A stretch of DNA of 64,000 nt, from positions 338,495 to 402,494 of the forward strand of contig JAEUVB010000023.1 in assembly GCA_016786845.1 (NCBI GenBank). Reading direction: 5' to 3'. The DNA comes from Chitinophagaceae bacterium. GTDB lineage: Bacteria; Bacteroidota; Bacteroidia; Chitinophagales; Chitinophagaceae. The stretch's first letter is position 1, and each line of letters begins with the position of its first letter. The notes under the pieces were generated by a model, which saw nothing but the letters and a program-made list of their open reading frames with translations, did not search any database and had not been told where the DNA came from. Shown here piece by piece: positions 9,502 through 18,402 of this stretch. The position numbers and the translations under genes were made by a program.

Positions 9502-9678
9502 TTATTTTTCAGTTTTTACTAAATGTTCTACTTTTTTGATCATGCCCAAAATCTGAGGCGTTGATTCATGCTCTACAGATTGGCTGATTTTCTTTAAGCC
9601 AAGTGCCCTCAGGGTTGCCTTTTGGCGCTCTGAACGGTCTATAGAACTCTTGACTTGTGTTATTTTTATCTTACTCAT
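9502..9678 (-). CDS. rpmD: 50S ribosomal protein L30 (uL30)
   Basis: A 58-residue gene read by hand: it begins MSKIKITQVKSSIDRSE and ends EHLVKTEK. The central RQKATLRALGLKKI matches the conserved L30 core. It sits between rpsE and rplO as expected; the start is the ATG at 9678 and the stop the TAA at 9502. Confidence 0.95.
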   Translation of the reverse strand: MSKIKITQVKSSIDRSERQKATLRALGLKKISQSVEHESTPQILGMIKKVEHLVKTEK

Positions 9679-9717
9679 GTTCGTTCAAATTATGAATTGA
9701 TGATATTTCCTTTCGGA

Positions 9718-10236
9718 CTATCCGTTGAATACTTTTTTCAGGTTGATGTTACGATCTTTGGCTACTTGAATCGGCTCACGCATCTGCGCTAAAGCAGCAA
9801 TCGTCGCTTTAACCACATTATGCGGATTTGCTGATCCTAAAGATTTTGCCAATACGTCGGTAATTCCTGCACTTTCCAAAACAGCACGCATACTACCTCC
9901 GGCGATTACTCCCGTACCATGAGAGGCGGGCTTAATCATCACTTTAGCAGCGCCTGCCTTAGCCAGGATATCATGAGGTACAGTTCCTTTCAGGACAGGT
10001 ACTTTCACCAAATTCTTCTTGGCATCATCGATCCCTTTTTGAATGGCCATTTGTACTTCCTTCGCTTTACCTAAACCCTGACCTACTACACCGTTGCCGT
10101 TACCAACCACAACCAGCGCAGAGAAACTGAAGGTACGTCCACCTTTGGTTGTTTTAACCACACGATTGACGGACACTACTTTCTCCTGCAATTCAATTTC
10201 GCCGGATTTTACTTTATTTGTTTCTGTTTTAGACAT
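9718..10236 (-). CDS. rpsE: 30S ribosomal protein S5 (uS5)
   Basis: 172 residues. The N-terminal double-stranded-RNA-binding fold with KVVSVNRVVKTTKGGRTFSF and GNGNGVVGQGLGKAKEV, and the C-terminal half with HGTGVIAGGSMRAVLESAGI, are diagnostic. S5 contributes to decoding accuracy and lines the mRNA entry path. The gene follows rplR by 32 bases. Confidence 0.97.
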   Translation of the reverse strand: MSKTETNKVKSGEIELQEKVVSVNRVVKTTKGGRTFSFSALVVVGNGNGVVGQGLGKAKEVQMAIQKGIDDAKKNLVKVPVLKGTVPHDILAKAGAAKVMIKPASHGTGVIAGGSMRAVLESAGITDVLAKSLGSANPHNVVKATIAALAQMREPIQVAKDRNINLKKVFNG

Positions 10237-10268
10237 TTCTGTTATTTAAAAAATCGTTTAATAGAATA

Positions 10269-10619
10269 TTAGAATTTCAATCCGCCTTCACGTGCACCAT
10301 CAGCTAATGACTTAACACGTCCGTGATAAAGATAGCCTCCGCGATCGAAAACGCAGTCCTGAATTCCTTTGGCCAAAGCTGCGGCGGCAATTGCCAAACC
10401 TACTGCTTTAGATTTCTCCACTTTGTTACCGGTGGTAGCCATGCTTTTATTGCGACTATTGGCAGAGGCCAAGGTCACTCCTGTTGAATCATCAATCAAC
10501 TGAGCATAAATTTCTTTATTGCTGCGAAATACAGACAAACGTGGTTTTGCGGTCGTTCCTGAAACTTTCTTGCGGATTCTCCACTTGAGTTTTTGTCTTC
10601 TGATTACTTTAGCGTCCAT
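10269..10619 (-). CDS. rplR: 50S ribosomal protein L18 (uL18)
   Basis: 116 residues, the 5S rRNA-binding protein of the central protuberance. The basic N-terminus RRQKLKWRIRKKVSGT, PRLSVFRSNKEIYAQLIDD and the C-terminal FDRGGYLYHGRVKSLADGAR match the family. It lies between rplF and rpsE. Confidence 0.97.
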   Translation of the reverse strand: MDAKVIRRQKLKWRIRKKVSGTTAKPRLSVFRSNKEIYAQLIDDSTGVTLASANSRNKSMATTGNKVEKSKAVGLAIAAAALAKGIQDCVFDRGGYLYHGRVKSLADGAREGGLKF

Positions 10620-10671
10620 TGTTTTATGTTTTGTGAAAATGACTGTTAACCATTTTCAGATGTTACAAATA

Positions 10672-11226
10672 TTATTTACCGGCGGCTTTACCTGCTTTAC
10701 GACGGATATACTCACCTACATACTTCACACCTTTACCTTTGTATGGTTCCGGTTTACGCAGACTTCTGATTTTAGCGGCCACCTGTCCGATAAGTTGCTT
10801 ATCCGACCCTTCCAAAGAAATAATCGGGTTGGCTCCTTTCTCGGTAATCGTGTTTACTTTCAATTCCTTTGGAATTTCAAATATAATATTGTGAGAATAG
10901 CCAAGTGCTAAATCAAGGATATTTCCTGTATTAGAAGCTTTAAAACCCACACCGACCAATTCCAGATTTCTTTTGTAGCCTTCAGTTACACCCTTGACCA
11001 TATTAGAAATCAGGGAGCGATAAAGACCATGGAGTGCACGATGACGGATTTGATCTGTAGGACGAGTAATTTCGATGATACCGTCTTTTACTTCCACTTT
11101 AATATCGCGGTCTACTTGTTGTTTGAGTTCACCCTGAGGTCCTTTCACAGTAATTTCGTTGGCACTGCTGACATTCAGCGTAACGCCTGCGGGCAATGTG
11201 ATGGGTTGTTTTCCTATACGAGACAT
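10672..11226 (-). CDS. rplF: 50S ribosomal protein L6 (uL6)
   Basis: 184 residues with two L6 repeats. The N-terminus MSRIGKQPITLPAGV and the C-terminal signature region around PEPYKGKGVKYVGEYIRRKAG (rRNA contact loop near the factor-binding centre) are typical. It lies 61 bases after rpsH. Confidence 0.97.
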   Translation of the reverse strand: MSRIGKQPITLPAGVTLNVSSANEITVKGPQGELKQQVDRDIKVEVKDGIIEITRPTDQIRHRALHGLYRSLISNMVKGVTEGYKRNLELVGVGFKASNTGNILDLALGYSHNIIFEIPKELKVNTITEKGANPIISLEGSDKQLIGQVAAKIRSLRKPEPYKGKGVKYVGEYIRRKAGKAAGK

Positions 11227-11287
11227 GATGTTTTTTTATTTATGAGTTGAAAACAAATGATGTTTTTCGAATTGTTATTGAGTTCAA

Positions 11288-11686
11288 TTAAAAGATATGG
11301 CATAATACTTCACCACCTACTTTATTGGCTTTGGCTTCTTTATCCGTCATCACACCTTTAGATGTGGAAAGGATAGCGATTCCCAAACCGCTTTGTACGC
11401 GACGGATCTCATCCGGCTTTGCATACTGACGAAGACCCGGGCGACTCACACGCTCCAAACCACGAATGGCAGGAAGCTTGGTATTCACATCGTATTTCAG
11501 GGCGATTTTAATCAGGCCTTGTTTATTGTCTTCTTCGAACTTATACTTCAGGATATATCCTTTATCGTACAAAATCTCAGTCATTCTTTTTTTCAGGTTA
11601 GAAGCCGGGATTTCCACAATACGATGTCCTGCCATCTGGGCATTACGGATGCGGGTGAGGAAGTCTGCTATTGGATCTGTTACCAT
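11288..11686 (-). CDS. rpsH: 30S ribosomal protein S8 (uS8)
   Basis: 132 residues. The start DPIADFLTRIRNAQMAGH and the C-terminal STSKGVMTDKEAKANKVGGE are the S8 hallmarks. S8 is a primary 16S rRNA binder and in other bacteria the translational repressor of the spc operon. It is 78 bases downstream of rpsN. Confidence 0.97.
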   Translation of the reverse strand: MVTDPIADFLTRIRNAQMAGHRIVEIPASNLKKRMTEILYDKGYILKYKFEEDNKQGLIKIALKYDVNTKLPAIRGLERVSRPGLRQYAKPDEIRRVQSGLGIAILSTSKGVMTDKEAKANKVGGEVLCHIF

Positions 11687-11764
11687 TTTATTTACTGTTA
11701 AGTTTTGTTATTGTTGATAGTGTTTCTATGGTCATGGGAAGAAACGAAGCCCTTTTTTCAATTA

Positions 11765-12034
11765 TTACCAGCTTGCTTTGCGCACTCCAGGAATTAATCC
11801 ATTGAGGGCCATATCGCGGAACATAATTCGGGAAATCCCGAAGTGTCTCATATACCCTCTTCCACGGCCGGTGAGCTGACATCTGTTTTTCAAGCGAACA
11901 GGTGATGCGTTCTTAGGCAGCAAATCCAGTGCGGCATAATCACCGGCAGCTTTCAGTGCCTTACGCTTATCAGCGAATTGGGCGACCATGCGTTCACGTT
12001 TGCGTTGGCGGGCTTTAATTGATTGTTTTGCCAT
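11765..12034 (-). CDS. rpsN: 30S ribosomal protein S14 (uS14), zinc-free form
   Basis: 89 residues, MAKQSIKARQRKRERM at the start and GRGRGYMRHFGISRIMFRDMAL near the end. Only a single cysteine is present (NRCQLTGR), so the CxxC pairs of the zinc-binding form are absent; this is the longer C-minus type usual in Bacteroidota. It acts in the 30S head. It sits 6 bases after rplE. Confidence 0.97.
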   Translation of the reverse strand: MAKQSIKARQRKRERMVAQFADKRKALKAAGDYAALDLLPKNASPVRLKNRCQLTGRGRGYMRHFGISRIMFRDMALNGLIPGVRKASW

Positions 12035-12040
12035 GTTCTA

Positions 12041-12616
12041 TTAATTATTTTTTGGAGTTATGTTTTTAAAAGGCATTCCCAGTTCTTTCAGCAATTCATA
12101 GGCTTCTTCGTTGGTACGAGCAGTCGTTACGAAAGTAATATCCATACCGCTAATACGGGGTAATTTATCAATATCGATTTCCGGGAAGATGATTTGCTCA
12201 TTGATACCAATGGTATAGTTACCACGGCCATCAAACGCTTTTTCATTTACTCCTTTAAAATCACGTACACGTGGCAGGGATACTGCTACGAAGCGATCCA
12301 GAAAGTCGTACATATTTTTGCCACGGAGTGTTACTTTAGTTCCGATAGGCATATTCTTTCTCAATTTGAAATTGGAGATATCTTTTTTAGACATCGTAGC
12401 GATAGCACGCTGACCGGTGATATTGGTCATCTCTTCAACAGCGATATCAATCAATTTCTTATCAGATACTGATCCTTTCACACCCTGATTCAAGCAAATC
12501 TTTACTAATCTTGGGCATTGCATGACGGTTTTATAACCGAATTTCTTCATTAATGCAGGTACGACCTCAGTGCCGTATTTCGTCTGCAAACGTGGAATGT
12601 AAGTTGCTGTATTCAT
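12041..12616 (-). CDS. rplE: 50S ribosomal protein L5 (uL5)
   Basis: 191 residues. QCPRLVKICLNQGVKG, RGKNMYDFLDRFVAVSLPRVRDFKG and the C-terminal GMDITFVTTARTNEEAYELL are classic L5 segments. L5 binds 5S rRNA and the P-site tRNA. The ATG overlaps the rplX stop in a TAATG arrangement, implying translational coupling. Confidence 0.97.
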   Translation of the reverse strand: MNTATYIPRLQTKYGTEVVPALMKKFGYKTVMQCPRLVKICLNQGVKGSVSDKKLIDIAVEEMTNITGQRAIATMSKKDISNFKLRKNMPIGTKVTLRGKNMYDFLDRFVAVSLPRVRDFKGVNEKAFDGRGNYTIGINEQIIFPEIDIDKLPRISGMDITFVTTARTNEEAYELLKELGMPFKNITPKNN

Positions 12617-12960
12617 TATTTGATTACCTCCCCTGATTTTTTAGATATTCTAATAGCTTTACCATCTTTACGCTCGCGACGGATTTTGGTAGCTGCTTTC
12701 GCTTTCGCATCCCACAGCATCACATTGGACATAGAAATAGGTCCTTCCTCCTTTACAATCGCTCCTTGCGGATTTTGCGCATTAGGCTTTTTATGTTTCG
12801 TTTTGATATTCACACCTTCAACCAATACACGAGGACTGGTTTCGTCAGGGATAACAGACAATACCGTTCTTGGGGTATTTCTGTCTTTATCCGATCCGGA
12901 AATAACGACAACCTGGTCGCCTTTTTTGATGGAATATTTTGGTTTAAATCTGCTTTTCAC
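12616..12960 (-). CDS. rplX: 50S ribosomal protein L24 (uL24)
   Basis: 114 residues with the KOW motif at KKGDQVVVISGSDKD near residues 13-27 and the basic VNIKTKHKKPN segment. L24 initiates 50S assembly and sits by the peptide exit. It shares one base with the rplE start. Confidence 0.97.
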   Translation of the reverse strand: MKSRFKPKYSIKKGDQVVVISGSDKDRNTPRTVLSVIPDETSPRVLVEGVNIKTKHKKPNAQNPQGAIVKEEGPISMSNVMLWDAKAKAATKIRRERKDGKAIRISKKSGEVIK

Positions 12961-12980
12961 TTTATTCTGATTTATTAATA

Positions 12981-13349
12981 TTAAAGCACTTCTGGTGCCA
13001 GAGAGATAATTTTCATGTACCCTTTATCGCGCAGTTCACGAGCCACCGGCCCAAAAATACGTGTACCACGTGGTTCATCCGAAGCATTGAGCAATACCAC
13101 CGCATTGTCATCAAATCGGATATATGAACCATCTTTACGACGGAGTTTGTTTTTAGTACGAACGATTACAGCTTTAGCAACAGTCCCTTTTTTGACACCG
13201 CCACCTGCCATCGCATCCTTCACGGTTACAACGATTTTGTCACCGATGTGGGCATAATCCTGACCGGAATTACCCAGCACACGAATACACAGGACTTCCT
13301 TGGCTCCACTATTGTCGGCTACAGTTAATCTACTTTCTTGTTGTATCAT
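12981..13349 (-). CDS. rplN: 50S ribosomal protein L14 (uL14)
   Basis: 122 residues, the normal length. MIQQESRLTVADNSGAKEV at the start and the signature GGGVKKGTVAKAVIVRTK with IRFDDNAVVLLN identify L14, which bridges to the 30S subunit. It lies between rpsQ and rplX. Confidence 0.98.
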   Translation of the reverse strand: MIQQESRLTVADNSGAKEVLCIRVLGNSGQDYAHIGDKIVVTVKDAMAGGGVKKGTVAKAVIVRTKNKLRRKDGSYIRFDDNAVVLLNASDEPRGTRIFGPVARELRDKGYMKIISLAPEVL

Positions 13350-13426
13350 TTTGTTTAATTATATTTTTTTACTTTAGTGGCAATCAATTAGTTATGCCAT
13401 ATTGCTGAATCATTACTAGAGAAAAA

Positions 13427-13696
13427 TTATTTCACTTTTTCAACGACTTCAACCAATCTCCAGCATTTATTTTTGCTCAGTGGACGGGTCTCCATGATCT
13501 TCACGATGTCGCCAATTGAGCACTCGTTCTTTTCATCATGCGCCATGAATTTAGTCGTTTTTTTCAGGAATTTTCCATAGATCGGATGTTTTACCTTACG
13601 TTCAACCGCTACGGTAATGGTCTTTTCCATTTTGTTGCTGGTGACCTGTCCGGTACGTATTTTACGACGACCTCTTAATGTTGTTGTATCTGACAT
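13427..13696 (-). CDS. rpsQ: 30S ribosomal protein S17 (uS17)
   Basis: 89 residues. GQVTSNKMEKTITVAVERKVKHPIYGK, then HDEKNECSIGDIVKIMETRPLSKNKCWRLV, an OB-fold 16S rRNA-binding protein. The order rpmC-rpsQ-rplN is standard. Confidence 0.97.
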   Translation of the reverse strand: MSDTTTLRGRRKIRTGQVTSNKMEKTITVAVERKVKHPIYGKFLKKTTKFMAHDEKNECSIGDIVKIMETRPLSKNKCWRLVEVVEKVK

Positions 13697-13715
13697 TGTT
13701 GGTATGATTTATTAA

Positions 13716-13931
13716 TTAGAATCCAATTTGTTTTCTGCGTTGTTCAGTCTTCAGTACTGCAATCTCACGACGCAGAATACGAATGGCCATAGGATTTTCG
13801 ACCGGCGTGATGGCGTGAGAGAAAGTCAAACGCTTCAGACGCAACTGGCTGTCCTCAATCTGCTTTTGGATGTCCTCTGCACTCATTGCGCGGACTTCCT
13901 GCGTTTTAGTTGTTTTTTTTGTTGTTGCCAT
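13716..13931 (-). CDS. rpmC: 50S ribosomal protein L29 (uL29)
   Basis: 71 residues, two-helix protein at the polypeptide exit that helps dock SRP and trigger factor. SAEDIQKQIEDSQLRLKRLTFSHA and NPMAIRILRREIAVLKTEQ are recognisable. The N-terminal lysine/threonine-rich stretch is a little longer than average. Confidence 0.95.
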   Translation of the reverse strand: MATTKKTTKTQEVRAMSAEDIQKQIEDSQLRLKRLTFSHAITPVENPMAIRILRREIAVLKTEQRRKQIGF

Positions 13932-13951
13932 TTTCTTTCAATTTTAGTAGA

Positions 13952-14374
13952 TTATGCTTCTGCAAAGTCTCTACGGATTACAAATTTAGTTGCGACCGGT
14001 AATTTCTGTGCAGCCAAAGCCAAGGCTCCTTTTGCGACTTCCAGAGATACACCTGAAATTTCGAACATGATACGTCCGGGTTTAACCACGGCAGCATAGA
14101 ATTCCAGATTACCTTTACCCTTACCCATACGAACCTCAGCAGGTTTGCGGGTAATTGGCTTATCAGGGAAAATACGAATCCAAACAGATCCTTCACGTTT
14201 CATATGACGGGTCATGGTCTGACGAGCAGCTTCAATTTGACGGTTTGTGATCCACTTAGGTTCCAACGATTTCAAACCGAAGGTTCCAAAGGCTAATGTA
14301 TCACCACGTTTGGCTTCTCCTCTGATTCTTCCTTTGTGTGCTTTTCTGTGTTTCGTTCTTTTTGGTTGTAACAT
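13952..14374 (-). CDS. rplP: 50S ribosomal protein L16 (uL16)
   Basis: 140 residues. MLQPKRTKHRKAHKGRIRG at the start, RQTMTRHMKREGSVWIRIFPDKPIT and RMGKGKGNLEFYAAVVKPGR are invariant L16 segments near the A site. It is 40 bases after rpsC and 20 bases before rpmC. Confidence 0.98.
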   Translation of the reverse strand: MLQPKRTKHRKAHKGRIRGEAKRGDTLAFGTFGLKSLEPKWITNRQIEAARQTMTRHMKREGSVWIRIFPDKPITRKPAEVRMGKGKGNLEFYAAVVKPGRIMFEISGVSLEVAKGALALAAQKLPVATKFVIRRDFAEA

Positions 14375-14414
14375 GTTCTATATAATTATTAGACTTGTTC
14401 GTTAATTTGTTTTT

Positions 14415-15197
14415 TTATTTCTGACGTCTGTTGCCGCCACCGCCGCTTCTGTTTCCACCGCCACCGCCTTTGCGGTCATCGCGACGATCAGAGAATCCAC
14501 CTGGTCTTTCAAATCCGCCGACGCGCTTTTCGTTACCGGCAATGATATTCGGGTTCAAATCTCTTTTCGCCAATACTTCACCTTTACAGATCCATACTTT
14601 GATACCAATCTTACCGTAAACGGTTTGAGCAAATACGTTGGCATAATCGATATCCATACGGAAGGTATGCAATGGCGTACGTCCTTGTTTCATTTCTTCA
14701 CTACGTGCGATCTCCGCACCACCGATACGACCACCGACTTTCACTTTGATTCCTTCAGCACCCATACGCATGGTAGTTTGTATAGACATTTTGATGGCAC
14801 GCTTGTAGTTCACACGACCTTCAATTTGCTTAGCAATTGAATCGGCAACGATTTGCGCATCCAATTCAGGGCGGCGAATCTCCAGAATATTGATCTGAAC
14901 ATCTTCCTTGCCGGTCAATTTCTTCAATTCTTCTTTGATACGATCTACTTCTTGTCCGCCTTTACCAATGATGATACCCGGGCGCGAAGTATGGATCGTT
15001 ACAATCAACTTGCCTAACATACGCTCGATCACAATTTTGGCGATACCGCCTTTATTGATCCTTGCATTCAGGTAAGTTCTGATCTTGTTGTCTTCGATCA
15101 GTTTACCGGCATAGTCTTTCTTACTGCCATACCAGCTGCTATCCCATCCACGGACGATGCCTAAACGGCTAGCTATCGGATTAGTTTTTTGACCCAT
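14415..15197 (-). CDS. rpsC: 30S ribosomal protein S3 (uS3) with glycine/arginine-rich tail
   Basis: 260 residues. The start GQKTNPIASRLGI, the KH domain with RPGIIIGKGGQEV near residue 75, and the C-terminal S3 domain (VGGRIGGAEIARSE) are clear. S3 forms part of the mRNA entry pore and helicase. The last 25 residues form a Gly/Arg/Asn-rich tail, longer than in E. coli (233 residues), of a kind seen in this phylum. Confidence 0.97.
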   Translation of the reverse strand: MGQKTNPIASRLGIVRGWDSSWYGSKKDYAGKLIEDNKIRTYLNARINKGGIAKIVIERMLGKLIVTIHTSRPGIIIGKGGQEVDRIKEELKKLTGKEDVQINILEIRRPELDAQIVADSIAKQIEGRVNYKRAIKMSIQTTMRMGAEGIKVKVGGRIGGAEIARSEEMKQGRTPLHTFRMDIDYANVFAQTVYGKIGIKVWICKGEVLAKRDLNPNIIAGNEKRVGGFERPGGFSDRRDDRKGGGGGNRSGGGGNRRQK

Positions 15198-15255
15198 TTG
15201 TTTGTTTTAGTTTTCGAATCGTACAGGCAACTGTAAGGTCCGTTATGCTGTTAAA

Positions 15256-15606
15256 TTATTTAGTTTGTTCAGTTTTTTGATCCACAATCAAGGTAACGTG
15301 ATTACTGCGCTTCAATTTACGATACGCACGTCCCTGAGGAGCCGGCATCATACGTTTGATCGTACGTGCACCATCTACAAAAATGGTTTTCACATACAGA
15401 CCTGCTACATCACTTCCTTCATTTTTAACACTCCAGTTAGCTACGGCACTCAGCAAAAGCTTTTCGAGTGGAGTAGAAGAATGTTGGGCATTAAATCGTA
15501 AAAAGCTAACCGCTTTTTCTACGTCCATACCACGAATCACGTCTGCGAGCAAACGCATTTTACGGGGTGAGGTCGGATAATTTCTTAAACGTGCTACTGC
15601 TTCCAT
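15256..15606 (-). CDS. rplV: 50S ribosomal protein L22 (uL22)
   Basis: 116 residues. LRNYPTSPRKMRLLADVIRG near the start and the beta-hairpin region GARTIKRMMPAPQGRAYRK, which lines the exit tunnel and is where macrolide-resistance changes arise, are evident. It sits between rpsS and rpsC. Confidence 0.97.
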   Translation of the reverse strand: MEAVARLRNYPTSPRKMRLLADVIRGMDVEKAVSFLRFNAQHSSTPLEKLLLSAVANWSVKNEGSDVAGLYVKTIFVDGARTIKRMMPAPQGRAYRKLKRSNHVTLIVDQKTEQTK

Positions 15607-15621
15607 TGTTATATAATTTCT

Positions 15622-15888
15622 TTATTTGCTTCCGCTGTGTGATTTAAAATTACGAGTTGGTGCAAATTCACCCAATTTGTGCCCTACCATGAATTCGGTA
15701 ACATACACCGGGATAAATTTGTTGCCATTATGAACGGCGAAGGTTTGACCAACAAAATCCGGCGTGATCGTTGAGCGTCTGCTCCAAGTTTTGACCACTG
15801 CTTTCTTTGCCTTCCCTTCCACGATGTTCATCACTTTCTTTTCAAGCTTGGCATCTATATAGGGGCCTTTTTTAATTGAACGAGCCAT
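15622..15888 (-). CDS. rpsS: 30S ribosomal protein S19 (uS19)
   Basis: 88 residues: MARSIKKGPYIDAKLEKKV, then WSRRSTITPDFVGQTFAVHNG and VGHKLGEFAPTR. It is a 30S head protein that contacts S13. The gene lies 12 bases after rplB. Confidence 0.98.
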   Translation of the reverse strand: MARSIKKGPYIDAKLEKKVMNIVEGKAKKAVVKTWSRRSTITPDFVGQTFAVHNGNKFIPVYVTEFMVGHKLGEFAPTRNFKSHSGSK

Positions 15889-15900
15889 TAATTACTGATT

Positions 15901-16740
15901 TTAGTTTGTTTTTAATTTTTTACCGTTGCTACGTACGATGATCAACTTATCTGATCCTTTTTTCTTACGTGTCTTCTCGCCTTTAGCGTATTTACCGGTA
16001 CGTGAGCGCGGATGACCTCCGGAAGAACGACCTTCACCACCACCCATCGGATGATCGACCGGGTTCATGGCCACACCACGATTACGCGGTTTGATACCTT
16101 TCCAACGATTACGACCGGCTTTACCCATAGATTCGAGTGCATGATCGGAGTTAGATACAGACCCTACGGTCGCACAGCAATTGATCAATACTTTACGAAG
16201 TTCACCGGAAGGCATTTTCAATACCGCATATTTTTCTTCCTTCGCATTGAGCTGGGCAGACGCTCCTGCACTGCGTGCAATGACACCACCCTGTCCTGGC
16301 TGAAGTTCAATGTTATGAACAATAGTACCTAAAGGCATATTCTTCAAGGGTAATGTATTCCCTAATTCCGGAGCAATGGTATCACCGGCTTGAACCTTCA
16401 TGCCTACCTGAATACCCTGTGGGGCAATGATATAGCGTTTCTCACCATCTGCATAGTGCAAAAGAGCGATGAAGGAAGTACGGTTTGGATCGTATTCTAC
16501 AGAATTTACGGTCGCCTCGATATTCTTCTTGTTGCGTTTGAAATCGATCTGACGGTACATTTTTTTATGTCCACCACCGATATAACGCATTGAACGACGG
16601 CCCTGAGCGTTACGTCCACCTGTTTTCTTAGCCGGCTCCAACAATGACTTTTCAGGTACATTGGTAGTAACTTCTGCAAATGCATTTCCGATTCTCCATC
16701 GGGTGCCTGCTGTGACCGGTTTATATTTCTTTAATGCCAT
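15901..16740 (-). CDS. rplB: 50S ribosomal protein L2 (uL2)
   Basis: 279 residues. The RNA-binding OB and SH3-like domains are followed by the signature GVAMNPVDHPMGGGEGR near residue 225, which contains the histidine close to the peptidyl-transferase centre. It lies between rplW and rpsS. Confidence 0.98.
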   Translation of the reverse strand: MALKKYKPVTAGTRWRIGNAFAEVTTNVPEKSLLEPAKKTGGRNAQGRRSMRYIGGGHKKMYRQIDFKRNKKNIEATVNSVEYDPNRTSFIALLHYADGEKRYIIAPQGIQVGMKVQAGDTIAPELGNTLPLKNMPLGTIVHNIELQPGQGGVIARSAGASAQLNAKEEKYAVLKMPSGELRKVLINCCATVGSVSNSDHALESMGKAGRNRWKGIKPRNRGVAMNPVDHPMGGGEGRSSGGHPRSRTGKYAKGEKTRKKKGSDKLIIVRSNGKKLKTN

Positions 16741-16756
16741 TTTCTTTGTCTATTTA

Positions 16757-17053
16757 TTAAAATGCGTATAAATCAATTGTTTCTCCTTCAGCTACGGTTA
16801 CGGTAGCTTTTTTATAGGCCGGCTTACGACCTGTAATCACACCTGCTTTGGTCATACGGGATTTTGATTTCGCCGGAACCACACATGTGTTTACGTCATC
16901 GATACGTACATTGTAAAACGTTTCGATCGCTTTTTTGATCTCCAGTTTGTTCGCACGTCTGTCGACTACAAACGTATAGCGGTTAAACTTTTCGGTTTGT
17001 TTGTTGACCTTTTCGGTAACGATTGGTTTTTTTATGATATCGGATGGGTTCAT
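16757..17053 (-). CDS. rplW: 50S ribosomal protein L23 (uL23)
   Basis: 98 residues. IIKKPIVTEKVN at the start and YTFVVDRRANKLEIKKAIETFYNV identify L23, the exit-tunnel docking site for trigger factor and SRP. The long internal loop is short, as in other bacteria. Confidence 0.97.
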   Translation of the reverse strand: MNPSDIIKKPIVTEKVNKQTEKFNRYTFVVDRRANKLEIKKAIETFYNVRIDDVNTCVVPAKSKSRMTKAGVITGRKPAYKKATVTVAEGETIDLYAF

Positions 17054-17073
17054 CGTCTATTGTTTTATTTGAA

Positions 17074-17706
17074 TTAAGCTTCGGTTTCAGTCTCAGCGAA
17101 TTGCTTCACCACATTTTCGGTTAACAATAATGTCGTAGCATTCATCACATCATAAGTATTGGCATCATGAAAGATGTTAGCCTTTACACGTGGAATGTTG
17201 CGGGTACTGAGGTAAGTATTGTAATTATCTTCTGGCATCAGGAACAAGGTTTTCTTGTCACCCAATTTCAAGTTATTGATAATGGCTGCAAACTCACGGG
17301 TTTTAGGCGTTTCCATTTGAATATCCTCAACCACGACGATGCTATTGGATTTTGCTTTGTGTGAAAGCGCTGAGTAGAATGCCAGATTTTTAACCTGACG
17401 ATTCAACTTGAATGAATAATCGCGGGGCTTTGGTCCGAAAATGGTACCACCACCCTTGTACAAAGGATTACGGATATTCCCTTTACGGGCACCACCGGTT
17501 CCTTTCTGGCGATGAAGTTTGCGTGAAGCACCTTGTACCTCTGCACGGGTTTTCACTTTATGAGTACCCTGGCGTTGAGCAGCGAGGTACTGTTTCACGG
17601 CGAGGTAGATCAGGTGATCATTGGGTTCCATCCCAAAAAACTCAGCAGGTAATTCTACTTTACGACCTGTGGCTTCTCCTTTTATATTTAATACGTCTAC
17701 TTGCAT
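17074..17706 (-). CDS. rplD: 50S ribosomal protein L4 (uL4)
   Basis: 210 residues. The tunnel loop RKLHRQKGTGGARKGNIRNP near residues 65-85 is the L4 hallmark. In enterobacteria L4 also represses the S10 operon; no corresponding leader structure is evident here. It starts one base after the rplC stop. Confidence 0.97.
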   Translation of the reverse strand: MQVDVLNIKGEATGRKVELPAEFFGMEPNDHLIYLAVKQYLAAQRQGTHKVKTRAEVQGASRKLHRQKGTGGARKGNIRNPLYKGGGTIFGPKPRDYSFKLNRQVKNLAFYSALSHKAKSNSIVVVEDIQMETPKTREFAAIINNLKLGDKKTLFLMPEDNYNTYLSTRNIPRVKANIFHDANTYDVMNATTLLLTENVVKQFAETETEA

Positions 17707-17707
17707 A

Positions 17708-18325
17708 CTACTTTTGAATTAATACGATTGAACCATTGAAACCCGGTACGGAACCACTCACGAGGATATAGTTCTTTTCAGGGAATACTTTTAATACTTT
17801 CAGGGCTTTCACCTTAACGCGATCACCACCCATTTGGCCGGCCATACGCATTCCTTTAAATACACGTGAAGGATATGAAGATCCGCCGATAGAACCCGGT
17901 GCACGGGAACGATCATGCTGACCATGGGAGGCTTCACCCACCCCGGAAAATCCGTGACGTTTCACAACTCCCTGAAAACCTTTACCCTTAGTGGTACCGA
18001 TTACACTCACCATGTCACCTTCAGCGAAGATGTCACAGTTAATGGTATCACCCAGATTCAGGTTCAGTTCGCAATTGCGAAGTTCTTTTACAACAGATTT
18101 AGCACCCGTATTAGCCTTCGCGAAGTGCGTCAACATAGAACGGTTGCTGTTTTTTTCTTTTTTATCACCAAAGGCAATTTGCAACGCACTATAACCATCG
18201 TTTTCAGCCGTCTTGACCTGTGTCACTACACATGGGCCGGCCTCTATGATGGTACAAGCTGTTTGCTTACCGTTTGCTTCGAAAATGCTGGTCATGCCAA
18301 CTTTTTTTCCTATTATTCCTTTCAT
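17708..18325 (-). CDS. rplC: 50S ribosomal protein L3 (uL3)
   Basis: 205 residues, beginning MKGIIGKKVGMTSIF and carrying the signature GKGFQGVVKRHGFSG and the loop MGGDRVKV near the peptidyl-transferase centre. It is one of the earliest proteins in 50S assembly. It lies 77 bases after rpsJ. Confidence 0.98.
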   Translation of the reverse strand: MKGIIGKKVGMTSIFEANGKQTACTIIEAGPCVVTQVKTAENDGYSALQIAFGDKKEKNSNRSMLTHFAKANTGAKSVVKELRNCELNLNLGDTINCDIFAEGDMVSVIGTTKGKGFQGVVKRHGFSGVGEASHGQHDRSRAPGSIGGSSYPSRVFKGMRMAGQMGGDRVKVKALKVLKVFPEKNYILVSGSVPGFNGSIVLIQK

Positions 18326-18402
18326 TCTCTTTTACTATTTTTAGTCAGCGCCTGGATTTACCAGGATGACGTGGTCTGTAATATATAAATGGTTTGAAGT
18401 AC

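Noticed and set aside
10519..18388. Plus-strand frames of 60-157 residues opposite the ribosomal genes
   Set aside because: They are antisense shadows of rplC, rplD, rplB, rpsC and others; no start context, and every one lies over a certain gene.
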